The notes below the pieces were generated by a model that saw nothing but the letters and a program-made list of their open reading frames with translations, did not search any database and had not been told where the DNA came from. A DNA stretch of 10,241 nt, from positions 1 through 10,241 of the forward strand of contig JAFZDR010000181.1 of NCBI GenBank assembly GCA_017561105.1. Reading direction: 5' to 3'. Shown here in pieces: positions 7,295 through 10,241 of the stretch; the stretch's first letter is position 1, and every line of letters begins with the position of its first letter. Origin of the DNA: Alistipes sp. GTDB taxonomy: Bacteria; Bacteroidota; Bacteroidia; Bacteroidales; Rikenellaceae. A program made the translations under genes and the position numbers.

Positions 7295-7323
7295 AAGGTA
7301 ATCTCTTGGAGATTACCTTTTTT
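7295..7323 (+). terminator. Rho-independent terminator after radC
   Basis: A perfect 11-bp stem, AAGGTAATCTC at 7295-7305 with GAGATTACCTT at 7309-7319, has a 3-nt loop and a run of six T at 7318-7323. It ends the acpP-fabF-rnc-radC transcript. Its loop overlaps the likely -33 box of the next promoter. Confidence 0.9.
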
Positions 7324-7336
7324 GTTGCTATCTTTG
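7306..7336 (+). promoter_or_regulatory. Bacteroidetes-type promoter for the GH109 gene
   Basis: TATCTTTG at 7329-7336 matches the -7 consensus TAnnTTTG exactly. TTG at 7306-7308 (CTTG counting 7305) is the likely -33 box with a 20-nt spacer and lies in the loop of the radC terminator. Transcription would begin near 7343, about 20 nt before the ATG at 7364. Confidence 0.7.
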
Positions 7337-7363
7337 TAGATAGAAAAAATCAAAAACATTACT

Positions 7364-8770
7364 ATGAAAAAGATTATCTGCATTGCAGCTCTTTTCGCTG
7401 CACTCATCATCGGCGTACAACCTATCGTTCATGCCAAAGTTCCATCAAAGGCTTACTCTGTCAAGAAGGGCATGATCCACTTCAAGGAGCCGGCTCGCGC
7501 AAAGGGTCAGACATCAATGCTCGGTTTTGCAGCTGAGCCAATCGACACCGTTCGTGTGGGCATTATCGGTCTCGGCATGCGTGGTAAAGGTCCTTTGAAG
7601 CGTATGTCGTTTATCGACGGTGTAAAAATTGTCGCTATTTGCGACCTCTACCAGGAGAATATCAACAAGGGCCAGGAGCGCCTTGCAAAGTATGGTATGC
7701 CACGAGCAGACGAGTATGTTGGCGAGGAGGCTTGGAAGAAGCTTTGCCAGCGCAAGGATATCAACCTTGTCTATATCGCAACAGATTGGAACTCGCACAC
7801 TCCGATGGCAGTATATGCAATGGAGCAGGGCAAGCATGTGGCTATCGAGGTACCTGCAGCTACAAGTGTAGCCGAGTGCTGGCAGTTGGTTGATACCTCT
7901 GAGCGCACTCGTCGCCACTGTATGATGCTCGAGAACTGTGTTTACGACCATTTCGAGCTCACTACACTCAATATGGCACAGCAGGGTCTCTTCGGCGAGA
8001 TCGTTCACGTTGAAGGTGGCTACGTCCACGCTCTCGATAAGTGGTGGAACAGCTACGATAGAAATTGGAGATTGAAGTTTAACCAGGAGCACGACGGCGA
8101 TGTATATGCAACTCACGGCCTTGGTCCTATCTGTTTCGCTCTCAACATTCACCGTGGCGACCGTATGACTCACCTCGTTTCGATGGATACCGATTCGTGG
8201 ATTGGCAAGAAGCTCGCCAAGAAGTCACTCGGCACCGAGGAGTTCGCAAATGGCGACCAGACCTCGACTCTTATCCGCACACACAATGGCAAGACCATTA
8301 CACTTCACCACAATGTCTATACGCCACAACCTTATAGCCGCGAGTATCAGCTCACCGGAACAAAGGGCTTTGCTATCAAGTACCCTATTCAAGGCATCTC
8401 GCTCGAGCATGACAAGATGGCTGATAGCGGTGTGCAGAATCACGAAGATCTCTCTTCGCACAAGTTCCTTCCTGAGAAGGCGTTCAAAGCTTTGATGAAC
8501 AAGTATCGCCATCCTATTCAGAAGGCGTTGATCGAGAAGTCAAAGAAGGTGGGCGGTCACGGAGGTATGGACTTCATTATGGACTACCGCCTTATCTACT
8601 GCTTGCGTAACGGTTTGCCTCTCGATCAGGATGTATATGATGCAGCCGAGTGGTCGTGCATCGGTGATTTGTCGGCAGCATCTATCAAGCACAACTCTAT
8701 GCCGGTTGCATTCCCTGACTTCACTCGTGGCGAGTGGAACAAACTCAAGGGACACACATTTGCAAAGTAG
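7364..8770 (+). CDS. Exported GH109-type alpha-N-acetylgalactosaminidase (Gfo/Idh/MocA fold)
   Basis: Likely NAD-dependent glycosidase that removes terminal alpha-GalNAc from glycans, by resemblance to family GH109. The 468-residue protein starts with a Sec-type signal peptide (basic MKK, hydrophobic core 4-19, likely cut after about residue 24 in IVHA-K). No lipobox cysteine is seen at the cleavage region. The Rossmann motif is VRVGIIGLGMRGKG (Gly 69, 71, 74), and EVPAAT at about 162-167 takes the place of the EKP motif of other Gfo/Idh/MocA members. Family-specific blocks are HCMMLENCVYDHFELT, GGYVHALDKWW, HGLGPICFALNIHRGDRM, VGGHGGMDFIMDYRLIYC and the end IPDFTRG-like PDFTRGEWNKL. Compared with the YQHDLR seen in the Elizabethkingia enzyme (from memory), an Ala follows the conserved YxH. 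A general dehydrogenase is a less likely alternative. A WG-repeat gene follows after 22 nt. Confidence 0.85.
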   Translation: MKKIICIAALFAALIIGVQPIVHAKVPSKAYSVKKGMIHFKEPARAKGQTSMLGFAAEPIDTVRVGIIGLGMRGKGPLKRMSFIDGVKIVAICDLYQENINKGQERLAKYGMPRADEYVGEEAWKKLCQRKDINLVYIATDWNSHTPMAVYAMEQGKHVAIEVPAATSVAECWQLVDTSERTRRHCMMLENCVYDHFELTTLNMAQQGLFGEIVHVEGGYVHALDKWWNSYDRNWRLKFNQEHDGDVYATHGLGPICFALNIHRGDRMTHLVSMDTDSWIGKKLAKKSLGTEEFANGDQTSTLIRTHNGKTITLHHNVYTPQPYSREYQLTGTKGFAIKYPIQGISLEHDKMADSGVQNHEDLSSHKFLPEKAFKALMNKYRHPIQKALIEKSKKVGGHGGMDFIMDYRLIYCLRNGLPLDQDVYDAAEWSCIGDLSAASIKHNSMPVAFPDFTRGEWNKLKGHTFAK

Positions 8771-8792
8771 TCGTTGGCAGGTGATACCTACA

Positions 8793-9785
8793 ATGACATA
8801 TTTCGAGCAGGCTCTATCTGCGCCAGAATTGCATTTCCAGCGATTAAGGCAGGTGGAGCCTGTTCTTATTAACGGCAGAATCGTTGTCAGACGCACCCAT
8901 CACGCCATCGAGAGTGAAATCGTATGGGATGAGCGTCGCTATATTCTCTTTCTGCCGTTCAATCGCGAGGCTATAGAGCACATCGAAAATCTCAACGATA
9001 TTGCACTCGATCGCTCCATAGGCCCGCTCCTACATCATCGCATACTCTACAACGAGCTCACATTGATCGATTCGCTGGGCAATCAACACACCTTCGACAT
9101 TCTCCTGCAGGAGAAACCAGATGGCGAGATGCTCAACGACGCACTTCTGCACTTCAAAACGGAGGATTTGCGCCAATCTATTCTCAAGATGAAGGATAGG
9201 CTCGACACGCTCGGCTTCTTGCACGGCAATCTGCGACCCTACAATATTATCATCTGCAAAAGTGGCGTCGCCAGACCTTTGCGTTATTGGTATGCCAAGT
9301 GGGAATCGAGCGCAGATAACAACATCTCCCAGCTTTTGGAGGCTCTCGATGCTACTAGCTATATATCCGACGATTGCAAAAAGCCGTTGGTACTCAGCGA
9401 CGATGTCGCCGAATACAAGATTCCAAGATTTCACGAAGGCATCAAGTGCATGTGTTGTGGCGGCCGCTACGGATATGTCGACTATGATGGTCACCAAGTC
9501 ACACCATACATATATTCGTCCGCGAGCGATTTCCAGGAGGGTAGAGCCATCGTTGGCAAGAACAATAAACTCGGAGCTATCGATAATCAGGGCAATAAGG
9601 TTATTCCGGTGATATATCGCACCCTCGAATTCGATGTTAAAACGGGACTCTTCCACGCAACAATGGGAATATATCGCTATCTCATCGACTACGACGGCAA
9701 AACAATCCGCCGTACAAAACTCGAAGAAGATGAACCTGCGAGCAAGGAAGCGGTAGCTGCTCTTCCCCAGTCTAACCGCAAGTAG
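8793..9785 (+). CDS. WG-repeat protein with a degenerate kinase-like N-terminal half
   Basis: A 330-residue protein of unknown function. The frame is open upstream into the GH109 gene, but ATG 8793 is the first start after that gene's stop and gives an overlap-free 22-nt gap. Residues at about 222-305 carry two clear WG (KWG) repeats and part of a third: GRYGYVDYDGHQVTP, NKLGAIDNQGNKVIPVIY and YRYLIDYDGKTI. A cysteine cluster, KCMCCGG (219-222), precedes them. Residues 102-155 read like a protein-kinase hinge and catalytic loop: FDILLQEKPDGEML, a helical stretch, then GFLHGNLRPYNIII. The usual HRD becomes HGN, and no VAIK lysine or clear DFG is visible, so I infer a pseudokinase-like domain. 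No signal peptide or membrane segment is evident, so it is probably cytoplasmic. It is probably co-transcribed with the GH109 gene; a functional link is unknown. Confidence 0.85.
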   Translation: MTYFEQALSAPELHFQRLRQVEPVLINGRIVVRRTHHAIESEIVWDERRYILFLPFNREAIEHIENLNDIALDRSIGPLLHHRILYNELTLIDSLGNQHTFDILLQEKPDGEMLNDALLHFKTEDLRQSILKMKDRLDTLGFLHGNLRPYNIIICKSGVARPLRYWYAKWESSADNNISQLLEALDATSYISDDCKKPLVLSDDVAEYKIPRFHEGIKCMCCGGRYGYVDYDGHQVTPYIYSSASDFQEGRAIVGKNNKLGAIDNQGNKVIPVIYRTLEFDVKTGLFHATMGIYRYLIDYDGKTIRRTKLEEDEPASKEAVAALPQSNRK

Positions 9786-9809
9786 ATTACGGTATACAAT
9801 TTATAATTT

Positions 9810-9842
9810 ACAGCACAAAGTTTTCGCTTCGTGCTGTTTTTT
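9810..9842 (+). terminator. Rho-independent terminator after the WG-repeat gene
   Basis: ACAGCAC at 9810-9816 pairs with GTGCTGT at 9831-9837. The stem continues after one mismatch with AAG at 9818-9820 to CTT at 9827-9829 and a 6-nt loop. A run of six T follows at 9837-9842. It lies 24 nt after the stop codon and ends the GH109/WG unit. Confidence 0.88.
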
Positions 9843-10005
9843 CTCCCTAAAACTCCCTATTGCCCCTAAATTAGCAAGTGAGCTTAACTCGCCGTACATC
9901 GCAAGCTATTTACGTACGGATTAACTCTGCAGTGCCTCAATATAATCTATATAGGTATAGGCTCTTGCATTCGGCTTGCACGATCGGTGTCGCGTTCTTT
10001 TGTTG

Positions 10006-10142
10006 GTTACCGCTACTATTTACAAACAACAAATCCCCCTCACAGGGACTGACGCTGCGGAGCGAGTGCAGAGAGTGCTCGCACTCTTTGCCGAGCCGCA
10101 AGGAAGAAGACGAATGTCAAGGGGATTTAGGGGGTGGGTAAC
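10006..10142. repeat. Nested inverted-repeat structure (candidate ncRNA or intergenic repeat)
   Basis: Concentric complementary arms are visible: GTTACC 10006-10011 with GGTAAC 10137-10142; AAATCCCC 10031-10038 with GGGGATTT 10121-10128; TGAC 10050-10053 with GTCA 10116-10119; TGCGG 10056-10060 with CCGCA 10096-10100. At the centre is a 10-bp stem, 10068-10077 with 10082-10091, closing a CTCG tetraloop. All arms are compatible with a single fold. It could be a structured RNA, or a dispersed repeat of the C-run type common between genes in this phylum. No flanking target-site duplication was recognised. Confidence 0.5.
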
Positions 10143-10159
10143 ATATATACTCTTTAAGT

Positions 10160-10241
10160 CAAGGGATATATCCGACTTGGCTAGCAAGGATATGGTGTTA
10201 CCTGATACAAACAAAAAAGCCAAGTCGGATATACCAACTTG
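10160..10241. repeat. 16-bp inverted repeats formed by two copies of a near-palindromic unit, cut by the window edge
   Basis: TATATCCGACTTGGCT at 10167-10182 and AGCCAAGTCGGATATA at 10218-10233 are perfect inverted repeats around 35 nt. With one bulged base the match extends two pairs further. Each arm also belongs to a near-palindrome: 10160-10179 (core GGATATATCC) and 10221-10241 (core GGATATACC flanked by CAAGT and ACTTG). The two are therefore also direct copies, with cores about 63 bp apart. The second copy ends exactly at the window edge, so more copies may follow. Confidence 0.7.
10185..10215 (-). promoter_or_regulatory. Possible minus-strand promoter between inverted repeats
   Basis: Read on the minus strand, TTTG (10215-10212) is followed after 19 nt by TATCCTTG (10192-10185), one base off the TAnnTTTG -7 consensus. 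The pair lies entirely in the spacer between the 16-bp inverted repeats and would fire leftward into the nested-stem region. It is a weak call because of the mismatch and the lack of a downstream gene. Confidence 0.3.

Larger units (their letters stand above)
9843..10241. other. Non-coding right end, rich in inverted repeats
   Basis: No convincing gene in about 400 bases; short open frames here read through palindromes and begin at non-ATG codons. The stretch opens with pyrimidine-rich CCCTAAA-like units (9845-9871). CCCCTAAAT at 9863-9871 recurs inverted at 10125-10133. CCGTAC at 9892-9897 and GTACGG at 9914-9919 form a small hairpin flanked by direct TTAACTC copies at 9884-9890 and 9921-9927. 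CTTGCA is repeated at 9964 and 9975. A nested stem structure at 10006-10142 and a palindromic repeat pair at 10160-10241 follow and are listed separately. No transposase, tRNA or integrase sequence was seen. Confidence 0.7.

Noticed and set aside
7514-8173. Minus-strand open frame of 219 codons opposite the GH109 gene
   Set aside because: It is entirely inside a well-supported gene on the other strand, with no family signature and a cysteine-rich, low-sense composition.
8631-8792. Upstream extension of the WG-repeat protein overlapping the GH109 gene
   Set aside because: The extension is a shadow frame of the GH109 coding sequence. ATG 8793 gives an overlap-free start.
9030-9656. Minus-strand open frame of 208 codons opposite the WG-repeat gene
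   Set aside because: The plus-strand frame has clear WG repeats; the antisense product shows none and lacks its own promoter or leader.
9878-10141. Plus-strand open frame of 87 codons in the right-hand non-coding region
   Set aside because: It starts at GTG, runs through nested palindromes, and its composition does not look like a protein.
10020-10223. Minus-strand open frame of 67 codons at the right end
   Set aside because: It begins at TTG within an inverted repeat and reads through the stem structure, so it is probably a chance frame over a repeat.
10160-10241. CRISPR array
   Set aside because: Only two repeat copies are visible, they are near-palindromic, they share one spacer-like interval, and no cas gene is present.

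Overview
The window looks like a conserved housekeeping stretch of a Bacteroidota (Bacteroidales) chromosome. Four things support this. Genes begin after A/T-rich leaders without clear Shine-Dalgarno motifs. Promoters fit the Bacteroides -33/-7 pattern (TTTG then TAnnTTTG). The WaaA sequence is of the Bacteroidetes type, and a GH109-type oxidoreductase-like glycosidase is present. The mid-range G+C and GAG/CGC-rich codon use would suit an Alistipes/Rikenellaceae-like gut organism, but that genus-level guess is inference only.

Layout, left to right. (1) A plus-strand cluster: the 3' half of pyrH, a membrane-anchored TlpA-like thioredoxin, and frr, with gaps of only 10 and 5 nt. (2) A two-sided hairpin terminator at 1552-1588, which separates this cluster from a convergent minus-strand group: pepE, yraN, waaA (reading right to left). 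A long composite inverted-repeat element lies between pepE and yraN. (3) A divergent intergenic region (4061-4314) with a good promoter and a long acpP leader that carries two crossing inverted repeats. (4) A plus-strand operon acpP-fabF-rnc-radC (fatty acid synthesis, then dsRNA processing and a RadC JAMM protein), ended by a strong terminator at 7295-7323. (5) A two-gene unit: a secreted GH109 / Gfo-Idh-MocA protein, then a WG-repeat protein whose N-terminal half resembles a degenerate protein kinase, ended by a terminator at 9810-9842. (6) A non-coding right end (9843-10241) made of nested palindromes and inverted repeats.

Most of the window is ordinary. Genes work in recognisable groups: nucleotide and translation functions (pyrH, frr), lipid A-Kdo assembly (waaA), and fatty acid synthesis (acpP, fabF). 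The parts most worth a second look are the GH109/WG pseudokinase-like pair, the acpP leader, the repeat element between pepE and yraN, the Asp in place of the expected catalytic Glu in WaaA, and the palindrome-rich right end, where a candidate promoter sits between 16-bp inverted repeats. No CRISPR array, transposase, tRNA or rRNA was seen.
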